A stretch of DNA of 64,000 nt from Naumannella halotolerans (GTDB taxonomy: Bacteria; Actinomycetota; Actinomycetes; Propionibacteriales; Propionibacteriaceae): the NCBI RefSeq assembly GCF_004364645.1, contig NZ_SOAW01000001.1, positions 372,001 to 436,000 on the forward strand, given 5' to 3'. This document shows positions 9,565 through 17,043 of the stretch, one piece after another. Under the pieces are notes generated by a model. That model was not told the origin of the DNA, did not search any database, and saw only the letters and a list, made by a program, of their open reading frames with translations. Both the position numbers and the translations under genes were made by a program. Every line of letters begins with the position of its first letter. Position 1 is the stretch's first letter.

Positions 9565-11730
9565 TCAGACCAGGGTCAAGGTGATGGTCGACCCCTTCGG
9601 TGCCTTGCGGCCCTCACCGGGATCGGTGGACGCGACGTAGTCGAGACCCAGGAAATCCGCGCCCTCCTCGGTCTTCACCTTGAAACCGGCATCCTCGAGC
9701 AGCTTCTTCGCCTCGTCCAGCGGCTTCGCCCGTACCTGCGGCACCTCCACCTCCTCGGGGCCGAGGGAACGGGTGATCGTCACCTCGTCGCCGCGATGGC
9801 CGGTCCCGCCGGCCGGATCCTGGGAGATGACGTCCCCCTCGGCGACCGAATCGGAGTGGGCGGTGCCCTCCTTCACCGTGAACCCGCTGCCGGTGAGCCC
9901 GTCTCGAGCCTCGGCGGCGGGTTTGCCGGTGAAGTCGGCGATCTGGATCGGCTCGGGCCCCTTGGAGACGGTGAGGTCGATGGCGGTGTCACGCTTCAAC
10001 GACTCACCCGGTTGCGGATCCGAACTCAGCACCGTCCCCGCGGGCTCGTCTCGATGCCACTCCTCCGACACCTTCCCGACCTTCAGGGCCCCGTCGCCGG
10101 TGATCTGCTCCTCGGCCTCGGCCAGTTCGGCACCCACCACATCGGGCGCCTCGAACCGCTCGGGTCCCTTGGAGATGACCAGCGTCATCGGCGAATCGCG
10201 CTCCAGCTTGGAACCTGCCGCGGGATCGGTGCTGATCACCGAACCGGCAGGTACGTCCTCACTGAACTCCTCGACCGTCTGCGGGCTCAGTGCGGCGGTC
10301 TGCACCGAGGTGGTGGCCTCCTGCTGGGTCAGTCCGGCCACCGGCGGCGCTGCGGTGAACCGGCCGTCGACCAACCACCAGCCGCCGGCCACCGCGGCCA
10401 GGGTCAGCATCAGCAACAGCAGCAGCCAGACGATTCCGCGGATCCGTCGCCGACGCTGTCGCTCCAGCAGCTCCCGGCGGTGTTCGGAGACCGAGCGGCG
10501 GGTCGGGGCCGGTCGGCGCGAAGGCGGGGCCGCTACGGGCCTGGTCCGACCGCGTGGACGGGCTGTCCGGGCGACCTCCCGGGGCTCGATCCGGGTCGGG
10601 TGACGCTCCGGGCTCGGCGGGCTGCGTACCGGGCGTGGCGCCACCGGTTCGGCCTGGTTCCGCTCGGCCCGGCTGCGTTCGCTGCGTACCGCGGGGTCCT
10701 GGGCCTCGCCGGTGCGAGGCCGATCTGCGTCGATCCGGGCGGTCGGATCGTCCGGCCGCTCCTGCCGCGGCACCACCTCGGTGGCCGAAGCGGCGTCGAC
10801 CTCACCCAGATGACGGAACCGGGCAGTCAGCGCCGGATCGTCCATCACCCCGCCGTTCAGGGCGGCGCGGGCCTGGCGTACCGCCTCCAGCAGTTCACGG
10901 GCATTGGCGGGTCGCTGGGTGGGCTCGCGGCGGGTCGCCGCGCGGACCAGTTCGTCGATGTAGGGCGGAATCCCCGAACGGGACTCGCGCCAGGAGGTGT
11001 CCCGACGCCTCGACGGGGCCTCGATGTCGTTGTGCACATGCGCCCACGCCACCTGGATCGGGGTGTCCCCGGTATGCGGTTTGCTGCCGGTCAGCATCTC
11101 GAACAGCATCACGCCGCTGCTGTAGACGTCCGAGCGGGGAGTGGCCCGGCCCTGCAACACCAGTTCCGGCGGGAGATAGGAGACCGTACCGATCAGCACC
11201 CCCTGGGTGGCGGTGATGGTCTGTTCGCTGATCGCCCGGGCCAGACCGAAATCGGCGACCTTCAACTGACCGCGATCGGTGATCAGCACGTTCTCCGGCT
11301 TCACATCGCGGTGGATCAGCCCGGCCTCGTGGGCGTCGGCCAGCGCCGCCAGCACCGGTTCGATCAGTTGCAGTGCGCGCAACGGTTCGAGCGGACCCTC
11401 CCGGCTCATCAGCTGCCGCAGCGTACCCCCGGAGACGTACTCCATGACGATGTAGGGGCGCATCCCGTCCAGCCCCTGGTCGAAGACCGAGACCACATTC
11501 GGATGGGACAGATGCGCCGCGGCGCGCGCCTCGCGGTCGAACTTGCTGACGAAATCGCCGTCCCCGCCGAGGCCCTCGTGCATCATCTTCACCGCCACCG
11601 TGCGGGCAAGCCTGGTGTCGGTGGCGAGATAAACCGTCGCCATGCCGCCGCGGGCGAGCCGATCGGTGATCTCGTAACGCCCGTCGACGACATGCCCGAC
11701 GAGTGGGTCGCGCATGGGCGTCATGGTCAT
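9565..11730 (-). CDS. Ser/Thr protein kinase with four PASTA repeats (PknB/PknL-like)
   Basis: The 721-residue protein is a Hanks-type receptor kinase. It has a glycine-rich loop ARGGMATVYLA, Lys48 in VAVK, catalytic HRDVKPEN (Asp142), DFG at 160-162, and Thr171, Thr173 and Thr175 in the activation loop. A Pro/Arg-rich juxtamembrane region follows, then one membrane segment near 430-452 and four extracellular PASTA units of about 65 residues. PASTA domains bind muropeptides or lipid II, so the kinase probably reports cell-wall state to division and growth proteins such as those of the dcw cluster here. The ATG at 11730 was chosen for its GGAG site six bases upstream. Position near aroG, a polyprenyl synthase and metF resembles mycobacterial pknL, although M. 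tuberculosis PknL lacks PASTA repeats. Confidence 0.93.
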   Translation of the reverse strand: MTMTPMRDPLVGHVVDGRYEITDRLARGGMATVYLATDTRLARTVAVKMMHEGLGGDGDFVSKFDREARAAAHLSHPNVVSVFDQGLDGMRPYIVMEYVSGGTLRQLMSREGPLEPLRALQLIEPVLAALADAHEAGLIHRDVKPENVLITDRGQLKVADFGLARAISEQTITATQGVLIGTVSYLPPELVLQGRATPRSDVYSSGVMLFEMLTGSKPHTGDTPIQVAWAHVHNDIEAPSRRRDTSWRESRSGIPPYIDELVRAATRREPTQRPANARELLEAVRQARAALNGGVMDDPALTARFRHLGEVDAASATEVVPRQERPDDPTARIDADRPRTGEAQDPAVRSERSRAERNQAEPVAPRPVRSPPSPERHPTRIEPREVARTARPRGRTRPVAAPPSRRPAPTRRSVSEHRRELLERQRRRRIRGIVWLLLLLMLTLAAVAGGWWLVDGRFTAAPPVAGLTQQEATTSVQTAALSPQTVEEFSEDVPAGSVISTDPAAGSKLERDSPMTLVISKGPERFEAPDVVGAELAEAEEQITGDGALKVGKVSEEWHRDEPAGTVLSSDPQPGESLKRDTAIDLTVSKGPEPIQIADFTGKPAAEARDGLTGSGFTVKEGTAHSDSVAEGDVISQDPAGGTGHRGDEVTITRSLGPEEVEVPQVRAKPLDEAKKLLEDAGFKVKTEEGADFLGLDYVASTDPGEGRKAPKGSTITLTLV

Positions 11731-11920
11731 CAACAGCTCCGGCGGTCGAAGGGGAAGGTACCGCGTGGTTGGTACGCCCTGGTCGGCGCATTCGTGAGTG
11801 TAAGCGGACAGCCCAAGCCGTTGCGGGATTCGGCACCGGACCGGCGTGCCTTCCGCCGTCCCACCGATTGCTCTCCCACCGATTGCGCTGCTGGTCCTGC
11901 CGTCTGGGATTATCGAGGAC

Positions 11921-13219
11921 ATGACAGCAGGAATTCCCCCTGAGGCAGTGGTCCCTCATCGTGCGCTCCGGTTGGGTGATGTGTTCGGTGGAACGTTCCG
12001 GTTGCTGAAACTGCGCCCGGGCATGGTGCTTGCGCTGGGGGTGCTGCCTGCGGTGCTGAGCGGCCTGTTGTCGGTGGCGGTGATCGGCGCCGTGGCGGTC
12101 GTGGTGTTGGCCGTCGCGCTGCCGATGTTCGATCCGTTCGCCGACACCGCGGCACCGTCGTTCGCGGCCCTCTTCGGCATCGGTGCGCTGGCCGTGATCG
12201 CGCTGGCCGTGGTGTCGGTCCTCATCGGGGTGCTGTGGATCCGCTTCCAGGGCATGATCGTCGCGTTGACGATGGAGACCGTGGCCGGTCGCCGGCCCGG
12301 CTTCGACGAGCTGTGGGACCGGACCCGGGGGATGATCGGACGGGTCCTGGTGCTGGTCGTGATCGCGGTGGCGGTCGTGGCCGCAATCGGGCTACTGGTC
12401 ATGGCCTGGTTCGCCTGGCTGATCGTCTCGGTCGTCTCGTCGATCTCGGCTGGTGGTGGTCCGGAGGGGATCGCCGGTCTGTTCGCCGGTTCGATCTTCG
12501 TATTCGTGGTCGGCTACCTGCTGTTGCTGGCCGCGGCGATCTTCCTGTCGGTGCGGCTCTACCCGCTGCTGCCGGTGCTTGCCGTGGAGGCAGGATCGGG
12601 ACTGGACAGTGTCCGGCGGGCCTGGGGACTGACCCGGGGCGCCTTCTTCCGCACCCTCGGGTACTACCTGCTGTTCGCGCTGCTGCTCGGCGTGATCTCC
12701 TGGATCGCCCAGCTCCCCGCGTCGTTGTTCAGCCAGCTCACTCCCGAGTACGAGCAGTCCGCAGCGCCGGCTGCGGTCCTCGCAGCGATGGTTCCGGGAC
12801 TGGTGCTGGCGATCCTGCTGCCGCTGCTGGCCTCGGTGCTCACCGGGCCGTTGAGCGTGATCTATCAGAGCCTGTACTACCTCGACCTGGTCCGGCGCCG
12901 GGATCTGGGGATGACCGATCCGGTCACCGCACCGGGTCCGTACCACCCTGGTCCCGGGCACCCCGGCCAGAGCACAGGTTGGCAGGACGGGCCCGCGGCT
13001 CCGGGTGGGTACGGCGCACCCGGCGGGTCCACGGGTTGGTCGGCTGCACCGGGCGGGTACGGCCCGCCGCCGGCCGGTCCGCGAGCCACCGACCCGGACG
13101 GCTACGGGCCCGGACATGACCAACAGGGGTTCGGGCCGACCGGCTATCCGGCACCGGGCGATCCGCGTCCGGGCAATCCTCCGGAGGACGACCCGTGGCG
13201 CGACCGCGGCCAGGGGTGA
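11921..13219 (+). CDS. membrane protein (glycerophosphodiesterase membrane-domain-like) with Gly/Pro/Tyr-rich tail
   Basis: The 432-residue protein begins RALRLGDVFGGTFRLLKLRPG, a typical amphipathic opening of this family, then has about six membrane segments. SVRLYPLLPVLAVEAGSGLDSVRRAWGLTRG is close to the equivalent block of the protein at 8274. The last 100 residues are Gly/Pro/Tyr-rich and probably disordered in the cytoplasm. The hexamer GATTAT at 11908-11913 ends seven bases before the ATG, so the gene may be leaderless. It is divergent from the PASTA kinase with a 190-bp gap. Function is unknown; its placement suggests a membrane partner or substrate of the kinase, which is inference. 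Confidence 0.72.
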   Translation: MTAGIPPEAVVPHRALRLGDVFGGTFRLLKLRPGMVLALGVLPAVLSGLLSVAVIGAVAVVVLAVALPMFDPFADTAAPSFAALFGIGALAVIALAVVSVLIGVLWIRFQGMIVALTMETVAGRRPGFDELWDRTRGMIGRVLVLVVIAVAVVAAIGLLVMAWFAWLIVSVVSSISAGGGPEGIAGLFAGSIFVFVVGYLLLLAAAIFLSVRLYPLLPVLAVEAGSGLDSVRRAWGLTRGAFFRTLGYYLLFALLLGVISWIAQLPASLFSQLTPEYEQSAAPAAVLAAMVPGLVLAILLPLLASVLTGPLSVIYQSLYYLDLVRRRDLGMTDPVTAPGPYHPGPGHPGQSTGWQDGPAAPGGYGAPGGSTGWSAAPGGYGPPPAGPRATDPDGYGPGHDQQGFGPTGYPAPGDPRPGNPPEDDPWRDRGQG

Positions 13220-13250
13220 GGCAGCAGCCGATGTCACCTAGGGTGAGCAG

Positions 13251-13973
13251 GTGACTGTGCTCCTCGGCCTCACCACGCGACTGCGGCAGGCCCGCCTGTA
13301 CCTGCGCACGTCGCTGCGGGCCGGGACCGGTGATTTCGACGAGTTCCTGGCCAGTGTGATCACCGGCGGTGTGGACATCATCGAGGTCTCTCAGCCGGGT
13401 GTGGATCCGCAGCTCGCACTGGACCATCTGCGACGGGCCCGGGCCGCCGCGGCGGCCCGGCAGAAGCTGATCGCGGTGGACGACGATCCGGAACTGGCAG
13501 GCCGTTTCCGGGCCGATGTGCTGCGCCTCGCCGACCCGGCAGGCAGCGCGCAGGCCCGTACCCGCCTGTCACCGTGGGCGCTGATCGGTGCCACGGTGAG
13601 CGAGCCGGCGGCCGCCGAGGCGGCGCTGGCCGATCCCGAGATCGCCTACCTGAGCGTCGGTCCGGTCTTTCCCGGCCCTGGGCGTTCGGGGACACCAGCG
13701 ATCGGACTGGACCTGATCGGCCAGCTGACGCGGACCGCGCCGGTCGGGTCCGCGGAGGCCAAACCGTGGTTCGCCGCCGGTGGCATCGACGAACACAACC
13801 TCGACCAGGTGCTCGATGCCGGCGCCCGGCGGATCGAGGTCTCGGCCGCCATCGGTGACAGCCCCGACCCGGAGGCCGCCGCCCGTCGGCTGCGGCAGCG
13901 GCTGGACGAACGGTGGCGGACCGATCCCCAACTGCGGCGCTCGGGTCCCCGTCTGTTCGGGAAGCGGAACTGA
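13251..13973 (+). CDS. divergent thiamine-phosphate-synthase-like (ThiE/TenI) TIM-barrel protein
   Basis: The 240-residue protein follows the ThiE fold: an N-terminal beta-alpha unit with GGVDIIEVSQPG, then ALIGATVSE, AYLSVGPVFPGPGRSGTPAIGLDLI and AAGGIDEHNLDQVLDAGARRIEVSAAI, which match the later strands and the phosphate-binding GGI loop. The segment that normally reads NDR...GVHLGQ is replaced by VDDDPELAGRFRADVLRLAD, so residues that hold pyrimidine pyrophosphate and Mg2+ are missing. It may be a weak ThiE or a protein with another role. TAGGGT at 13239-13244 ends six bases before the GTG. It overlaps the secreted RNase gene by one base. Confidence 0.72.
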   Translation: MTVLLGLTTRLRQARLYLRTSLRAGTGDFDEFLASVITGGVDIIEVSQPGVDPQLALDHLRRARAAAAARQKLIAVDDDPELAGRFRADVLRLADPAGSAQARTRLSPWALIGATVSEPAAAEAALADPEIAYLSVGPVFPGPGRSGTPAIGLDLIGQLTRTAPVGSAEAKPWFAAGGIDEHNLDQVLDAGARRIEVSAAIGDSPDPEAAARRLRQRLDERWRTDPQLRRSGPRLFGKRN

Positions 13974-14419
13974 TGGCGCGTCGCCCACCGCGTACCGTCT
14001 CGGCGGTACTCGGGACCCTGCTCGTCGTGCTGGTCCTGGGGTTGATCGCCTGGGGACGCTTCGCCCCGCCGATCTCCGAGGGCCTCGGGAACCCGATCGG
14101 CACCAGGGCCCCGGCAGCCACCGGGGCCGCTTCAGAACTGGCCACCGTGGGCGAGGCCGATCTGCCAGCGAGCGCGCAGCAGACGCTCGAGCTGATCGAC
14201 GCCGGCGGCCCGTACCCCTATGAGCAGGACGGTTCGGTCTTCGGCAATCGGGAGGGTTTGCTGCCCGATCGGGAGACCGGCTACTACCGCGAGTACACCG
14301 TGCGCAAGCCGGGGGAGGACGATCGGGGGCCGTGGCGGATCGTCACCGGCGGGGATCCGGCGCAGGAGTTCTACTGGACCGAGGACCACTACCAGAGTTT
14401 CCTCGGGATCCTACGATGA
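13973..14419 (+). CDS. secreted or membrane-anchored guanyl-specific ribonuclease, RNase Sa type
   Basis: The 148-residue protein has a signal anchor or signal peptide at residues 8-27 and an RNase Sa/barnase domain from about 60. LPASAQQTLELIDAGGPYPY, NREGLLP, YYREYTV and WTEDHYQSF align with Streptomyces RNase Sa. The catalytic triad is present as Glu107, Arg122 and His139. The two cysteines that form the RNase Sa disulfide are absent. It should cleave RNA after guanosine outside the cell or in a target cell. The ATG overlaps the upstream stop (TGATG), and a barstar gene follows six bases after the stop, so this is a toxin or nuclease paired with its inhibitor. Confidence 0.9.
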   Translation: MARRPPRTVSAVLGTLLVVLVLGLIAWGRFAPPISEGLGNPIGTRAPAATGAASELATVGEADLPASAQQTLELIDAGGPYPYEQDGSVFGNREGLLPDRETGYYREYTVRKPGEDDRGPWRIVTGGDPAQEFYWTEDHYQSFLGILR

Positions 14420-14425
14420 GAACCG

Positions 14426-14815
14426 ATGAGTGAGGACGAGTCCGCCGAGCGGCACCGGCTGGCCGGAAGACAGGCCGGCGTCTACGAGGTGACCACCCAG
14501 TCCGGGGTGTTGCCGAAGGTGCTGGCCGAATGGGGCTGGCGGGTCGGTGTGCTGCGGACCGAGGGGATCGACGACCGGCGGACGCTGTTGCTGGCGATCG
14601 GCCGGGCGCTGGATCTGCCCGACTGGTACGGCGCGAATCTCGATGCCCTGGCCGACTGCCTGACCGACCTGGACCGGCCCACGGCGTTGGTCCTCGACAG
14701 CTGGCCGCGGCCGACCGAGATCCCCGGCTGGGATGCGGTGGTCGACGTCCTCACCGACCGGGTACGCGACCAGGAGCGGGCGGCCTTCGCCCTGGTGATG
14801 GACCGCTCCGGCTGA
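14426..14815 (+). CDS. barstar-family ribonuclease inhibitor
   Basis: The 129-residue protein has the barstar signature LPDWYGANLDALADCLTDL at residues 64-82. Equivalents of the barstar residues that plug the RNase active site are Trp67, Tyr68, Asn71, Asp73 and Asp77, while barstar Trp38 is Ala76 here. It has no signal peptide, so it should act in the cytoplasm, neutralising any RNase made before export. It lies directly after the RNase Sa-type gene in the same operon. The family assignment is strong, and the pairing with the neighbour follows from position. Confidence 0.9.
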   Translation: MSEDESAERHRLAGRQAGVYEVTTQSGVLPKVLAEWGWRVGVLRTEGIDDRRTLLLAIGRALDLPDWYGANLDALADCLTDLDRPTALVLDSWPRPTEIPGWDAVVDVLTDRVRDQERAAFALVMDRSG

Positions 14816-14842
14816 GACTCCTCGACGGTACGGCTGCGCCGA

Positions 14843-14864
14843 AGCCGGTTCGACGAGACCGGCT
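14843..14864. terminator. possible bidirectional terminator between convergent genes
   Basis: AGCCGGT and ACCGGCT form a 7-bp stem with an 8-base loop in the gap between the barstar gene and the convergent polyprenyl synthase gene. There is no clear T-run on either side, so termination is only suggested by position. Confidence 0.35.
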
Positions 14865-14898
14865 CGAAGCCGGCGCGACGAAGCCGCCGTTCGACCGA

Positions 14899-16005
14899 TC
14901 AGTGCACCCGGTTGATGGCCGCGTCGACCAACACCGTCAGCCCGGTCTCGGCGTCCTCACCCAGCCCCGCTCGGGACAGTGCCTCGAGTGCGGCCGCAGC
15001 GTTCTCGGTGATCATCGACTCGACCCGTTCCACCGCGCCGCTGCCGACGATCAACGACCGGGTCAGGTCCAGGTCGAGGTCGGCGCGGCCGATCTGTGCA
15101 GCCAGTTCTTCCCGATCCGCCGGAGCGGCCCCGGCCAGGGCGTGGGCGAGCAGCGCGGTCCGTTTGCCCTCCCGCAGATCGTCACCGGCCGGTTTGCCGG
15201 TCAGCTGTTCGTCGCCGAACACACCGAGCAGATCGTCTCGCAACTGGAAGGCGCGTCCCAGCGGCAAGGCGTACTCGGCCAGGGCATTCAGCAGCGACTC
15301 CTCGGCACCGCCGAGAGCTGCCCCGAACTGCAGCGGGCGGACCACGGTGTAACTGGCGGTCTTGAACTCCAGCACCCGCTCGGCGAGGGGCAACAACTCG
15401 GCGACGGTCGCCGGATCGTCCAGCGGCGTGGCCTGGGCGAGCACATCCAGGTACTGACCGACCGTCACCTCGGTGCGCATCCGTTCCAGCAGCGGCAGCG
15501 CCGGGGCGAGCACCTGAGCGGCCGGGCCGCGGGTGTGCAACATCTGCACCGACCACATCAACAACAGGTCACCGAGCAGGATCGCCCCGGCCCGGCCGAA
15601 CAACTCCGGGTCACCGGCCAGTCCGGCGGCGCGGTGCAGTTCCTCGAACTGCTTGTGCGAGGCCGGTCGACCACGGCGCAGTTCGGATTCGTCCATCACA
15701 TCGTCGTGCACCAGGGCCGAGAGGTGCAGCAGGTCGAGACTGGCCGCCGCGGCCACCAACGGTTCGGCTGCGCGGAGGTCACCGGTCGCGGCCACCCAAC
15801 CCCACAGGCAGAACGCCGGCCGCAACCGTTTGCCGCCGGCCCCGAACACCGACGCCTGCCGCAGCAGCTCCCCGGCCCGTGGCTCCATCGCGTCGAGTTC
15901 GGGGCCGCGCGCGGCGAGGAAGTCGGCGATCTGCAGACCGACCGCATCGCGTACCGCCGGGCCGGCAGGATAGTTCGGGTCCAGGGCGAGCTCACGGGTG
16001 TCCAC
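14899..16005 (-). CDS. idsA: trans-polyprenyl diphosphate synthase (GGPP synthase-like)
   Basis: The 368-residue isoprenyl synthase condenses isopentenyl diphosphate with allylic diphosphates. GGKRLRP is at 58-64, the first Asp-rich motif DDVMD at 101-105 is followed by RRGRP, and the second motif LRDDLLGVFGDEQLTGKPAGDDLREGK is intact. The residues four and five before the first motif are Ala97 and Ser96, small rather than aromatic, which argues for a C20 or longer product rather than farnesyl diphosphate. Neighbouring metF and the kinase match the mycobacterial idsA2 region. Products could feed menaquinone, carotenoid or polyprenyl-phosphate synthesis. It is convergent with the barstar gene. 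Confidence 0.9.
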   Translation of the reverse strand: MDTRELALDPNYPAGPAVRDAVGLQIADFLAARGPELDAMEPRAGELLRQASVFGAGGKRLRPAFCLWGWVAATGDLRAAEPLVAAAASLDLLHLSALVHDDVMDESELRRGRPASHKQFEELHRAAGLAGDPELFGRAGAILLGDLLLMWSVQMLHTRGPAAQVLAPALPLLERMRTEVTVGQYLDVLAQATPLDDPATVAELLPLAERVLEFKTASYTVVRPLQFGAALGGAEESLLNALAEYALPLGRAFQLRDDLLGVFGDEQLTGKPAGDDLREGKRTALLAHALAGAAPADREELAAQIGRADLDLDLTRSLIVGSGAVERVESMITENAAAALEALSRAGLGEDAETGLTVLVDAAINRVH

Positions 16006-16056
16006 GCGCCGAGCCTAGGCGGTGGCGGCGGGTGTCACCTGTCTAGGGTTGGCGCC

Positions 16057-16944
16057 ATGTCGGTGAACACGCGCCCTGCCACCATTGCGCAGTTGCTGGA
16101 GGCCTCGGACCGTCCGCTGTTCTCCTTCGAGTTCTTCCCGCCCCGCGATGCCGAGGCCGAGCAGACCCTCTGGCGGACGGTACGGGAGCTGGAGCCGCTC
16201 GGCCCCGATTTCATCTCGGTCACCTATGGTGCCTCCGGCTCCACCCGGGACCGGACCATCCGCTCCACCGAGCGGATCTCCCGCGACACCTCGCTGCGGA
16301 CGATGGCGCACCTGACCTGCGTCGGGCAGTCGGCGGCGCAGGTACGGCACACGGTCGGGGCCTACGCCGCCGCCGGGGTGCATCACGTGCTGGCGATCCG
16401 GGGCGATCCACCGGGCGGGCCGACAGCACCCTGGCAGCAGCATCCGGAGGGTTTGGCCAATGCCACCGAGCTGGTGGAACTGGTGGCCTCCCTGGGGGAC
16501 TTCTGCATCGGGGTGGCGGCTTTTCCCGATCTGCATCCCGATCGGCGCGATGCCGAACTGGACGCCCGGATCCTGGTGGCGAAGGCCGCTGCCGGGGCGT
16601 CGTTCGCGATCACCCAGTTGTTCTTCGACCCCCAAGCCTGGCTGCGGCTCGTCGAACGGGTACGCGCCCGGGGCTGCGATCTGCCGATCATCCCCGGTAT
16701 CCAGCCGGTGACGAATCTGCGGCAGATCGAGCGGTTCGCCGAACTCTCCGGGGCCGATCTCCCGCGACGGGTGACCGACCGGTTGAATGCCGCCGGGGAC
16801 AACCCCGACGCGGTGCGTGCGGTCGGCATCGACATCGCCACCGAGCTCTGCGAGGACCTGCTGTCGCTGGGGGCACCGGGGCTGCATCTGTACACCCTCA
16901 ACCGTTCCCGCGCCTCGCGGGAGATCTTCGCCCGGTTGCACTGA
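16057..16944 (+). CDS. metF: methylenetetrahydrofolate reductase
   Basis: The 295-residue flavoenzyme reduces 5,10-methylene-THF to 5-methyl-THF for methionine synthesis. FSFEFFPPRDAEAEQTLW contains the catalytic glutamate, and FISVTYGASGSTRDRT, AHLTCVG, HHVLAIRGDPP, ITQLFFD and IIPGIQPVTN are the standard FAD and folate blocks. The ATG at 16057 was chosen because TAGGGT at 16044-16049 ends seven bases upstream and the family N terminus follows; the long open frame upstream overlaps idsA antisense and is not coding. It is divergent from idsA and convergent with the helicase gene. Confidence 0.94.
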   Translation: MSVNTRPATIAQLLEASDRPLFSFEFFPPRDAEAEQTLWRTVRELEPLGPDFISVTYGASGSTRDRTIRSTERISRDTSLRTMAHLTCVGQSAAQVRHTVGAYAAAGVHHVLAIRGDPPGGPTAPWQQHPEGLANATELVELVASLGDFCIGVAAFPDLHPDRRDAELDARILVAKAAAGASFAITQLFFDPQAWLRLVERVRARGCDLPIIPGIQPVTNLRQIERFAELSGADLPRRVTDRLNAAGDNPDAVRAVGIDIATELCEDLLSLGAPGLHLYTLNRSRASREIFARLH

Positions 16945-16952
16945 GACATCCA

Positions 16953-17003
16953 TTCCGCAGCAGATGCACTTCCGGCTCGGTCGTGGGTGCATTTCCTGCG
17001 GAA
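16953..17003. repeat. 51-bp intergenic inverted repeat, copy A
   Basis: This copy lies between convergent metF and the HelD gene. It starts TTCCGCAG and ends CTGCGGAA, with inner arms ATGCAC and GTGCAT, and the stem continues outside (ATCC/GGAT). It aligns without gaps to copies at 23185, 23346 and 55750, all exactly 51 bp. It could fold into a long hairpin and serve as a terminator, but the fixed length and conserved inner bases suggest more than that. Confidence 0.8.
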
Positions 17004-17043
17004 CGGATCGGTGTCGCAGGCGCGTGCTGCCCGCGAGGGCAGG

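Noticed and set aside
14530-16056. Long open frame in front of metF
   Set aside because: It runs antisense through the polyprenyl synthase gene and has no family features; MetF homology and the -10 element place the start at 16057.
16953-17003. 51-bp repeats considered as integron attC sites
   Set aside because: The GTTRRRY and RYYYAAC core sites are absent and there are no cassette genes or integrase nearby.
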